Shown: in pieces, positions 17,901 through 25,705 of the stretch
Layout: each line of letters starts with the position of its first letter
How positions within the stretch are numbered: the stretch's first letter is position 1
Assembly (NCBI GenBank): GCA_035946575.1
Contig: DASYZG010000119.1
Location: 30,180 to 94,179 of the forward strand
Origin: Gp13-AA77 sp035946575
GTDB taxonomy: Bacteria > Acidobacteriota > Terriglobia > UBA7540
Direction of reading: 5' to 3'
DNA: 64,000 nt
Made by a program: the position numbers and the translations under genes
The notes under the pieces: generated by a model
Seen by the model: only the letters and a program-made list of their open reading frames with translations
Told to the model about the DNA's origin: nothing
Databases searched by the model: none

Positions 17901-18918
17901 GAATGGGCCCGCTTCTGTCAGCATCACCGGTTCGGTCACGCTCGCCGGCGCGCCACGGTATAACCTGCGGGCCGATTTCAGCCATCTGCGCATCGCCTAT
18001 CCCCTCCAGTTTGTTTCCGTGGTGAGCGGAACCGGACGGCTGACGGGCAGCCCCGGAGCGGGGGTGCTCAGCGGCAACTTCACCGTCGAGCAGATGTTCG
18101 TCAGCGAGAACTTCAATGTCCTCAACTGGGCCTCGACTTTGGCAGCCCAGCAGGCGCCGACTCCCGGAACCCGCTCGCCGCTTCCGTCCGGCGTCCGCCT
18201 GGACGTGCGGGTCGCCTCCTCGCCGACGGTCAGCGTTGAGTCGCACGACCTGTCCGCAGTGGCGTCAATCGACTTGTCGCTGCGTGGGACGCTTTCCGAT
18301 CCGGTGGTTTTTGGCAATGTACACGTGCAAAGCGGGAGCGCGGTGCTCCGGCAGACGAATTACAAGTTAACCCACGGGGACATCATCCTGGCCAACCCGC
18401 TGCGCACCGAGCCCGTCCTTGACCTCGAGGCGACGACGCGAATTCAACAGTACGATTTAGTGCTGCGCATCACAGGGCCCGCCGGCCACCCCAACATCAG
18501 CTATCGCTCTGACCCGCCACTCTCCACACCCAACATCCTGGCATTGCTGGCGTTCGGCTATTCCACGCAGGACCAGATGATGGCCAACACGGGACGATCA
18601 TCATTCAGCACGCAGGGGGCAAGCGCAATCCTGTCGCAGGCCCTTTCGAGCCAGGTATCCAGCCGCGTGACGCGGCTCTTTGGGCTGAGCCGCATCAGTA
18701 TCGACCCGAATCCTATCAGCACCGGCGGCACCCAAGTGACCGTCGAAGAGCGACTCGCCCATGATTTCACAATAACTTACGTGACCACGACCGGCGGTAT
18801 CGTCGAACGCATTATCCGCGTCGAGTGGGACCTGAGCGACAGTATGTCCTTGCTCGGTATTCGCGACCAGAACGGCGTTTACGGTTTTGAGCTGGACTTT
18901 CGCAAACGCTTCAAATAG
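14944..18918 (+). CDS. TamB-like translocation and assembly module protein
   Basis: 1324 residues. A single N-terminal transmembrane helix (VIGYVFAALLLAYFILVVVF, about residues 20-40) anchors it in the inner membrane, followed directly by the AsmA/TamB-type segment (LETLTGTRVDIGRMQINPWV). Most of the length is repetitive beta structure expected to form a periplasm-spanning lipid or protein groove. The C-terminus has the DUF490/TamB pattern (ATTRIQQYDLVLRITGPAGHP, LALLAFGYSTQDQ, RVTRLFGLSRISIDP, LSDSMSLLGIRDQNGVYGFE, DFRKRFK). It would bridge the inner membrane to the Omp85 protein encoded two genes upstream. Start ATG 14944 overlaps the SurA-like stop. Confidence 0.9.
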   Translation: MTQPAPRVRSKHWHISQPVRVIGYVFAALLLAYFILVVVFSTSWFKGLMLERTRARLETLTGTRVDIGRMQINPWVLQLTLQNLVMHGTETGNERPLFTARQLVMRASIRTMLHRRALRLARLEVEGATIHLYTQPDGSTNLPGPAAQMGNLKALDDLVDLGVGHLLLVRSTFSWNNLEWPLDLNARGLAVVLGMRQGAYGGSISADSFQFSNPNLSLPATTVATRIGLGKNSLRLEGLVWRSPAFSGSGTLDLHWLPSLESGFSFRLEGQIASLARVFARDDVHQGTFAADLQGAYRDGAIDAHGHVDARHVTPTQLHLESGPLELSADYRVQGRRLRLPKLTLSLLGGTASGSAEAGFATRTPSFEANLNLQNFDVARTVAALPQGRGLLGYLPVASRAAGRLRLSGQGSKAESRYDLQLSSSGYPAQGREPVTGVLRGTATFGPLPSVSFEVVDLHTVHSALKLRGSAGGSGIAMSVQMQTNDFREWKRAAEFVAQKPLPARLESTAKFSGTLSGSLAHPLVTGRFETGEFEYQTWKWEGLQASITAGPAELRVTSGQLLGAQSALAFNSTVTLQNWQSFAGAPFEISAHAGKTSIEGLREVLGIATPLSGEITGDLHVLEDRNELSGSTSFLITSGSYSGETFDSLAAALSVDRGTWRIQRFNLGKGRGQMTGSGTFDPASGRISARAQGRRFALADLRQLRNLAPAASPGGFAGTLSFDLAVNGSQQDLSPQGEVQIQGLEMAGIALGSLTGQLQTIGRELTLRGQFQGPGGKLDFQGNTRMGGWQDLDWPVTLSAHYRGLRLDPWMRALGLTPALGTVDATGSFDYSGSLGGTASPHLNSEVDDVEVSFAGLQWRNARPFNISLEKQRLEITPFTLQGPSTEFRFEGTADLKPVPALNLRAEGQIDAQFLHVFDPALQTTGRFGVQASVQGSFRHPLLYGSLTVDQVSIGYPGLPVRLAGLKGDVELQGDRLTVRSLRAENGPASVSITGSVTLAGAPRYNLRADFSHLRIAYPLQFVSVVSGTGRLTGSPGAGVLSGNFTVEQMFVSENFNVLNWASTLAAQQAPTPGTRSPLPSGVRLDVRVASSPTVSVESHDLSAVASIDLSLRGTLSDPVVFGNVHVQSGSAVLRQTNYKLTHGDIILANPLRTEPVLDLEATTRIQQYDLVLRITGPAGHPNISYRSDPPLSTPNILALLAFGYSTQDQMMANTGRSSFSTQGASAILSQALSSQVSSRVTRLFGLSRISIDPNPISTGGTQVTVEERLAHDFTITYVTTTGGIVERIIRVEWDLSDSMSLLGIRDQNGVYGFELDFRKRFK

Positions 18919-19087
18919 TGGACATTTCGATTGCAGGGTGAAGAAATTACGCAGGCTCCCACCTGAGTGATCCCTCGCTCGGCCGCAAACCCTGTAAGCA
19001 CAATCGTATGAGAGATCTACACTTTGGAATCTGTTTTGCTCAAGACACCATGTAAGGAGGGGGAATCCGGCATCGAAGGGGTGTTCG

Positions 19088-19264
19088 ATGAAGGCCTATT
19101 TGGTCATGATCCTGGTAGTCTTGGTACCAGCGGCAGCGGCTGCATTCTATTCCGTCGGCCTCTCGGACTTGCTGGCAACGGCTGCCAACGTGTTCTTCCG
19201 CATCGCTCCGGTGGCCCTGGCGATAGGTGCGGTGATTGGGCTTCTTTCGCACCGTCGAGCTTGA
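19088..19264 (+). CDS. 58-residue hydrophobic membrane peptide
   Basis: ATG 19088 to TGA 19262-19264, preceded by gaagggg at a suitable distance. The product has two hydrophobic segments (about residues 4-20 and 36-53) separated by a short linker (FYSVGLSDLLATAANVF) and ends in a basic tail (SHRRA). It lies 126 bp upstream of the ABC exporter and on the same strand as the beta-glucan cluster. No family is recognised; it might be a membrane subunit or stabiliser, or a chance reading frame, although codon use looks like the neighbours. Confidence 0.45.
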   Translation: MKAYLVMILVVLVPAAAAAFYSVGLSDLLATAANVFFRIAPVALAIGAVIGLLSHRRA

Positions 19265-19390
19265 ATGCCCCCGATCGCCTGCGCTTTCAGTCAGGACGCG
19301 ACTTCTGATCCCCCTCAACTTCATCTTTTGACGCAGTCCGGGTGCACCGAGAATCTGCATCCCGGGAACTAGGAGGGGTGGTCGAAATCT

Positions 19391-21223
19391 GTGGATATGA
19401 GCACGAATTCGCCAGCAGAAGCCGAATGGGGCACGTGGAGCCACCGTCTCAACTCCTTGAGGAATGTGCCCCCTGTCCTGCGCATGGTGTGGGACTCCGG
19501 GCGGGCCGTCGTCATGGGAGGCCTGGGGCTCCGTGTCGTTATCGCCCTGATTCCATTGGGGCTGCTGGCAGTCACGCGCCTCATCATCAACGCGGTCGTT
19601 GCGCACACGCACCATCAGCCTCTGATTCACGGGTTTTGGTGGCTCGTCGGCCTCGAGTTCGGTCTGGCTGCAGTAGCCGGCCTGTTGGGCCGTGGCACCG
19701 ACTATTGCGACACTCTCCTCGCGGATCGCTTCACCTTGCACATCAGCATCCGCATCATGCAGCACGCGTCCCGCCTGGATCTTGCCTCGTACGAGGATCC
19801 GATCTTCTACGACAAACTCGAGCGAGCGCGGGTGCAGGCAACGGACCGCCTGAGCATGATACAGGCCATGGGCCGAGTGGTGCAGCAGGCCATCACGACC
19901 GTCAGTCTGGCAGCGGGGGTCTTCGTTTACTCTCCCTGGCTGCTGGGGATTCTGGTGTTGTGCGTCGTGCCGGCGTTCCTGGGCGAGAGCCATTTCGCGT
20001 TTCTTGGGTACTCACTTGCGCATGAACAGACGCCAAGGAAGCGCCAACTGGACTATCTGCGCGTTCTCGGCGCAAGCAAGGAGAGCGCCAAAGAACTGAA
20101 GCTCTTCGGGTTGGCTCCATTCCTCAGTTCGGAGTTCACCCGAATCTCGCAAGGGATTTACCATGAGAACGTCGCGCTGGCCGGCCGGCGGCTTCGGGCA
20201 GGGGCTGCCCTTTCGTTGCTCAGCACGATTGGCTATTACGGAACGTACGCCTGGGTGGTCTATGAGACCGTCCAAGGCATATTGACAGTAGGCGATCTGA
20301 CCTTCCTGGCCGGAGCAATTGCCGGCGCCAGTACCAACATCCAGATGCTGTTTTCGAGCTTCACCAGCATCGCGGACCAGGCTCTGTTTCTGACCGATCT
20401 GGTCGATTTCTTCGCTGTCGAACCGACGGTTCGGACGAAACCAAACGCCCGCCCGGCGCCACAGCCGATCCGAAGCGGCTTCGAGTTTCGCAATGTTTCG
20501 TTCACATACCCCGGTACCAGGCGCCTGGTGCTCGATCACCTGAACTTTCGCCTGAGTCCCGGCGAGAGAATCGCCCTGATCGGCGAAAACGGCCAGGGGA
20601 AGACGACCATCGTGAAGCTTCTGACGCGGCTTTACGATCCCACAGAGGGGCGGATTCTGCTTGACGGTGTCGATCTTCGTGAATACGACCTCGAGGATCT
20701 CTGCCGACAGATCGCGGTGATTTTCCAGGACTTCATGCGCTATGACCTGACCGCCGCCGAGAACATCGCTGTCGGACAGATTCTGAACAAGGGGAACCGC
20801 TCCCGGATTGAGGAGGCGGCCCGCAAGAGCATGGCGCATAACGTGGTCGCGCGGCTTCCGGCCGGGTACGAGCAGGTGCTTGGACGGCGCTTCGAGGGCG
20901 GAGTCGACCTCTCGGGGGGAGAATGGCAGAAGCTGGCCTTGGCCCGCGCCTACTTGCGTGACGCCCAAGTGCTGATCCTTGACGAGCCGACGGCATCGCT
21001 CGATGCGCGCTCAGAACACGAAGTCTTCGAGAGGTTTGCTGAGCTGACTGAAGGGAAGTTGGCTCTGCTGATCTCTCATCGCTTCTCGACAACCCGCATG
21101 GCGGATCGTATTCTCGTTCTCGAAAATGGGCGCATTGCCGAAGAGGGTAGCCACGCGGAGCTGATGGCCAACGCCGGGCGCTACTCGGAGATGTTTGAAC
21201 TGCAAGCGGCAAGCTACCGCTAA
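19391..21223 (+). CDS. ABC exporter, fused permease and ATPase
   Basis: 610 residues from GTG 19391; ATG 19397 is equally possible, both after an aggagggg ribosome site (about 19369-19377). An N-terminal six-helix transmembrane domain (first 330 residues) is followed by an ATP-binding domain: Walker A GENGQGKTTIVKLL, Q-loop QIAVIFQDFMRYD, signature LSGGEWQK, Walker B VLILDEPTASLD and switch His in LLISHRFSTTR. It acts as a homodimer or with a partner in the inner membrane. The gene is eight bases upstream of the NdvB-like gene, so by context it is an NdvA/ChvA-like glucan exporter; that assignment is inferred. Confidence 0.85.
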   Translation: MDMSTNSPAEAEWGTWSHRLNSLRNVPPVLRMVWDSGRAVVMGGLGLRVVIALIPLGLLAVTRLIINAVVAHTHHQPLIHGFWWLVGLEFGLAAVAGLLGRGTDYCDTLLADRFTLHISIRIMQHASRLDLASYEDPIFYDKLERARVQATDRLSMIQAMGRVVQQAITTVSLAAGVFVYSPWLLGILVLCVVPAFLGESHFAFLGYSLAHEQTPRKRQLDYLRVLGASKESAKELKLFGLAPFLSSEFTRISQGIYHENVALAGRRLRAGAALSLLSTIGYYGTYAWVVYETVQGILTVGDLTFLAGAIAGASTNIQMLFSSFTSIADQALFLTDLVDFFAVEPTVRTKPNARPAPQPIRSGFEFRNVSFTYPGTRRLVLDHLNFRLSPGERIALIGENGQGKTTIVKLLTRLYDPTEGRILLDGVDLREYDLEDLCRQIAVIFQDFMRYDLTAAENIAVGQILNKGNRSRIEEAARKSMAHNVVARLPAGYEQVLGRRFEGGVDLSGGEWQKLALARAYLRDAQVLILDEPTASLDARSEHEVFERFAELTEGKLALLISHRFSTTRMADRILVLENGRIAEEGSHAELMANAGRYSEMFELQAASYR

Positions 21224-21231
21224 AGGGCGAG

Positions 21232-24200
21232 ATGTCCGATCCCGTGGTCTCCCAGGCCGACTTCCAACCCCCTCAGGTTCCCCCTTCGGTGCGCCTGGAA
21301 GAAGAGTACCAACCCTCCAGTCAGCCTGCGATCGATTCCGAAACTCTTCGCGGTGCGGCGATCCGCGAGGCAAGCCATTGGGAAGCGGCCCCTCCACACA
21401 AGCACTGCCGCACGCTGGACGCAGCGCTACGACAGGCGGCCGTGACTGTCGAGTCCACCATCTCCAGCCTGCAAGGAAGGCCGCCGGACGCCGCGAATAT
21501 TTCCGATGAAGCGCGCTGGCTCCTGCAGAACCACAGGCTGCTGCGTTCAGCGCTTGCCGGGGCGCGGAACACGCTGGAAACAAGTGCGGAGTTACCTCAA
21601 GTGAGGCGCGAAGACACGCGAGACTCCGTGCCGCGCGTCTATGCAGCGGCTGCCGGGTTCCTGCACGCCGTAAACTACGCCTTCAACTCGAGGGCTTTCA
21701 GCCTTTACATTTCCGGCATTCAGGAGCACGGTGCATTCACAACCAAAGAATTATGGGCGCTCCAGTCCATGGTGATGCTGGCACTGGTGGAGAAAGTCGC
21801 AACCGCGGCTCAAACGATGGTGAAAACGGCTCCTGTCCCGGGCCCCTCGCGTCGCGCCGCGGGCGAATCAGACACTTCCATGGCAGTCCTGATCGCGAGC
21901 TTGCGAGCCGTGGCGGAGACGCTCTCGGAGCAGTCCATCGAGGAGATGAGTCTGATCGAGCGCGTCCTCGGAGAGGACCCGGCAGAGGCTTACCGCCGCA
22001 TGGAAAGAGCGAGCCGCAACCAGTATCGCTCGATCATCAGCGAGCTTGCGCAGCACTCGCCGTGTTCGGAGTTGGACGTCGCCAGGGCGGCGATTGGGCT
22101 CTCCGCCCTGGCGAAAACGGAGTGGAACACTGAGCCCCGCCGCGCAGAACGGCGCAGCCACGTCGGTTACTACCTTCTGGACGATCGAGGCCGGGCAGTT
22201 CTCGAGCACCAGATCGGCTACAGGCCTCCTCTACTCGGACAAGTGCGTGATGCGGTGCGCCGCAAGCCCGACGCTTTCTATCTGCTGGGTCTCGAACTCG
22301 TGACCTTTGCCATCATGGCCTTCGTTCTGAACGGGCTCCGGGCCGAGGTTCCGCTCATCTGGGCGTTACTGCTGCTCCTGGTTCCGGCAACCGAGTCCGC
22401 GATCGGCGCCATGAACCAACTCGTGGCCTTCCTGCTGCCGCCTCGTCCCTTGCCTAAACTCGATTTCTCAGACGGGGTTCCAAGCGAATTCACAACCATG
22501 GTCGCGGTTCCCACGCTGCTGACCAGCGATACGCAGGTGACACAGATCGTGCGCGATCTCGAATTGCGATACCTCGGCAATCGGGACCCTAATCTTCATT
22601 TCGCTCTCCTCACTGACTTTCCCGATTCACCGCAGCCTCCCGGCAAGCGCGGCACCCTGGTTGAGCTCTGTTCGAAACTGATTGATGACCTGAATGAAAA
22701 ATACCGGACGCAGGGCGGTGGCCGGTTCTACCTCTTCCATCGTGACCTGGTCTACAACCCCGCTGAAAGCACCTGGATGGGTTGGGAACGGAAGCGCGGC
22801 AAGCTGCTGGACTTCAACAATCTGCTGCGAGGCAAGTTTGACAGCTTTCCGGTGAAGGTTGGCGAACTCTCCGTGCTGCCCTCGGTGCGATACGTCATCA
22901 CGCTCGATGCGGACACCCAATTGCCGAGAGATTCTGCCCGGCGGCTGGTCGGCACGCTCGCCCACCCCCTTAACCGGGCCGTGATCGATCCTTCCACCAA
23001 CACCGTGGTTGAGGGATACGGCATCCTGCAGCCGCGGATCGGGATCAGCGTCCGGTCGGCCAATCGCTCGCGCCTCGCCAGCGTTTATTCGGGTCAGGCC
23101 GGTTTCGACAGCTACACGCGGGCGGTTTCCGACGTCTACCAGGACCTCACAGACGAGGGCAGTTTCACCGGCAAGGGTATCTACGAAGTCGACGTCTTTC
23201 AGCGCGTCCTTTCGGACCGGTTCCCCTTGAACACCATTCTCAGCCATGACCTTATCGAGGGGGCATACGCCCGGGCCGGCCTGGTGTCTGACGTCGAACT
23301 CGTCGATGACTACCCCTCCCACTTCAGCGCCTACAGCCGCCGAAAACATCGTTGGGTACGGGGCGACTGGCAGATCATGCGCTGGTTGCTCCCCCGCGTA
23401 CCTGACCACTCCGGGCACCTTGTCAAGAATCCGACCAGCGTTATTTCAAAATGGAAGATCCTCGACAATCTGCGGCGCAGTCTGGTGGAGCCGGCGACTT
23501 TTGTATTGCTGCTGGCCGGATGGTTTTTCCTGACCGGAGGGCCCGCCCGCTGGACCCTGGCGGTCCTGGCCCTTTTGCTCATTCCCGCCTACCTGCGGCT
23601 CATGCTCGCTCTCGTGAATCTGCCTCGGGCCGCGTATCTGCCGGGATTTCTCAGCGATACTGCCGAAGCTTTCGTGACGGACCAGGTGAATGTGTTCCTG
23701 TTGCTTGCATTCCTGGCTCACCAGGTCCTGGTTACGCTTGACGCCATCGTGAGAACGGTCGTGCGGCTGACGATCACCCGCCGGAGACTCCTCGAATGGG
23801 AAACAGCGGCAGAGGCCGAGGCCGGGACCGATCGACGCACCCCGGTGGACCTTTACCTCGAGATGACACCCCTGGTCTCGACGGTCATCGCTTCGCTCCT
23901 GATCGTGACTCGTCCAGCCGCGCTGCCGATGGCCGCGCCCATTCTGGTGGTCTGGGCGTCCGCGGGTCTCCTGTCCCGGTGGCTCAACCGGCCGCTGCGG
24001 CCAGGCACCAGTGAAATCACCCACGACGACGAAGAGCTTCTGCGCAACACCGCGCTCCGAACCTGGCGATTCTTCCGATCGTTCAGCAGTGAGAAGAACC
24101 ACTGGCTGATACCCGACACGGTTCAGGACGACCCTCGCATCGTGATCGAGCACATTTCGCCCACCAATCTGGGCCTGCTATTGAATGCGCGCATCGCCGC

Positions 24201-25584
24201 TTACGAGTTCGGCTACATCGGCCTCAAGGAACTGATCGCAGCTACCGAGGCAACGCTTGGCAGCTTGCGCAGGATGCCGAGGTTCCGCGGCCATTTTTTC
24301 AACTGGTACCATATCGTGAGCCTGGAGCCCCTCGAGCCGAGGTTTGTGTCCACCGTGGACAGCGGGAATCTGGCCTGCGCCTTGTGGGCGCTGAAGCAGA
24401 GTTTTCTGCAGCTTGGGGAGCGCCCGGCCTTCGAGTCGAATCTTGGGCAAGGCATCCGCGACCATATCCGGATCATCCTCGAGCTCGCAACACGACTATC
24501 ATCGGAGCCGCCGATGTCACCTGCTCTCGAGCGGCTCCGGATCGAGGCAGACCGGCTCGCTCGCGAAGAAACGACGGATCAGGTCTACGAAGTGCGGCGC
24601 GCCCTGGAGGAACTCCGCGCCAGGTTCACACCCGAGGTCCGTCAGTTCAACGAAATCAGCTATTGGATCGAAGAAGTGGAATCACGCTTGTCCGTGCTGC
24701 GGAGGCGGGCGAGCGACGAAGGGCCGTATCTCCGAAAATGCCTGCAAACGGTCGCCGCAGAATGCGATGCGCTCGTCCGCGAAATGGACTTCGCATTCCT
24801 GTATCGATCAGACCGAAAAGTTCTCTCCATCGGGTACGACTGCAGCCGGCACAAACTGGACCCCAGCTGCTACGATTTGCTGGCATCGGAGGCTCGAACT
24901 GCGGCGTTTGTCGCGGTTGCAAAGGGTGATGTACCTCAGGAAAGTTGGTTCCACATGGGGCGCGCCATGGCGCTTTGCCACGGCTGGCGCACTCTGCTGT
25001 CGTGGTCCGGGACCATGTTCGAATATCTCATGCCTGTGCTTTGGATGAAGAGTTATCCCAGAACCCTCCTGGACCAGACCCTGCGCTCGGCCGTAAACTG
25101 CCAGCGAAGAGCCGCGAAGAACCGGAGAATCCCCTGGGGCATCTCAGAATCCGCGTGCAGCCGGAAGAACGAGCTGGGCCATTATTTCTATCACGCCTTC
25201 GGACTGCGTGAGCTGGCCCTGCGCCCTGACTTGTTTTCGGGTACGGTGATATCCCCTTATTCATCGTGCCTGGCGCTGGCGGTGCACACCAGCGCGGCCG
25301 TTCACAACCTGCGCCAAATGCATGACCTCGGCTGGCAGGGGACCTACGGATTTTACGAAGCCGCAGACTATTCCGCCTCCCGATCCGGCGAATCCGGGCC
25401 GTTCGACCTGGTGCGCTCGTGGATGGCTCATCACCAAGGCATGATCCTGCTTGCTATCTGCAACTTACTGGAAGGATCGGCGATACAGAATCTCTTTCAC
25501 GCCGAGCCCATGGTCGCAGCCACCGAGCGTCTGCTACAGGAGAAGCTTGCTCGAACCGTTCCCGTGGAGCGAACCGGATTGTAG
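21232..25584 (+). CDS. Cyclic beta-1,2-glucan synthase-like protein lacking GH94
   Basis: 1450 residues, about half the length of NdvB/ChvB (roughly 2800). The N-terminal 340 residues are helical; transmembrane helices at about 347-400 precede a GT84 glycosyltransferase domain (about 415-760) with DGVPSEFTTMVAVPTLL, YVITLDADTQLPRD (the DxD-type motif near 559) and HRWVRGDWQIMRW. More transmembrane helices (about 750-900) follow. Residues about 950-1450 are the glycoamylase-like cyclisation domain of such synthases (GH189/GH144-related): SSEKNHWLIPDTVQDDP, ISPTNLGLLLNARIAAYEFG, FNWYHIVSLEPLEPRFVSTV, and near the end SWMAHHQGMILLAICNLL. The protein stops where the GH94 phosphorylase domain normally begins. 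It would use UDP-glucose to build beta-1,2-glucan at the inner membrane. Confidence 0.85.
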   Translation: MSDPVVSQADFQPPQVPPSVRLEEEYQPSSQPAIDSETLRGAAIREASHWEAAPPHKHCRTLDAALRQAAVTVESTISSLQGRPPDAANISDEARWLLQNHRLLRSALAGARNTLETSAELPQVRREDTRDSVPRVYAAAAGFLHAVNYAFNSRAFSLYISGIQEHGAFTTKELWALQSMVMLALVEKVATAAQTMVKTAPVPGPSRRAAGESDTSMAVLIASLRAVAETLSEQSIEEMSLIERVLGEDPAEAYRRMERASRNQYRSIISELAQHSPCSELDVARAAIGLSALAKTEWNTEPRRAERRSHVGYYLLDDRGRAVLEHQIGYRPPLLGQVRDAVRRKPDAFYLLGLELVTFAIMAFVLNGLRAEVPLIWALLLLLVPATESAIGAMNQLVAFLLPPRPLPKLDFSDGVPSEFTTMVAVPTLLTSDTQVTQIVRDLELRYLGNRDPNLHFALLTDFPDSPQPPGKRGTLVELCSKLIDDLNEKYRTQGGGRFYLFHRDLVYNPAESTWMGWERKRGKLLDFNNLLRGKFDSFPVKVGELSVLPSVRYVITLDADTQLPRDSARRLVGTLAHPLNRAVIDPSTNTVVEGYGILQPRIGISVRSANRSRLASVYSGQAGFDSYTRAVSDVYQDLTDEGSFTGKGIYEVDVFQRVLSDRFPLNTILSHDLIEGAYARAGLVSDVELVDDYPSHFSAYSRRKHRWVRGDWQIMRWLLPRVPDHSGHLVKNPTSVISKWKILDNLRRSLVEPATFVLLLAGWFFLTGGPARWTLAVLALLLIPAYLRLMLALVNLPRAAYLPGFLSDTAEAFVTDQVNVFLLLAFLAHQVLVTLDAIVRTVVRLTITRRRLLEWETAAEAEAGTDRRTPVDLYLEMTPLVSTVIASLLIVTRPAALPMAAPILVVWASAGLLSRWLNRPLRPGTSEITHDDEELLRNTALRTWRFFRSFSSEKNHWLIPDTVQDDPRIVIEHISPTNLGLLLNARIAAYEFGYIGLKELIAATEATLGSLRRMPRFRGHFFNWYHIVSLEPLEPRFVSTVDSGNLACALWALKQSFLQLGERPAFESNLGQGIRDHIRIILELATRLSSEPPMSPALERLRIEADRLAREETTDQVYEVRRALEELRARFTPEVRQFNEISYWIEEVESRLSVLRRRASDEGPYLRKCLQTVAAECDALVREMDFAFLYRSDRKVLSIGYDCSRHKLDPSCYDLLASEARTAAFVAVAKGDVPQESWFHMGRAMALCHGWRTLLSWSGTMFEYLMPVLWMKSYPRTLLDQTLRSAVNCQRRAAKNRRIPWGISESACSRKNELGHYFYHAFGLRELALRPDLFSGTVISPYSSCLALAVHTSAAVHNLRQMHDLGWQGTYGFYEAADYSASRSGESGPFDLVRSWMAHHQGMILLAICNLLEGSAIQNLFHAEPMVAATERLLQEKLARTVPVERTGL

Positions 25585-25705
25585 GCACCGGACGACGGGC
25601 GGGCAGCAACGCGAGTTGGGTACCAGCCATCGAAAAGAATGGGAGCCGAGCCCGCGTTCCTGCCGTTCGACGCAGGATCGCGTGGACGGAGGCTGGCACC
25701 TCAGA

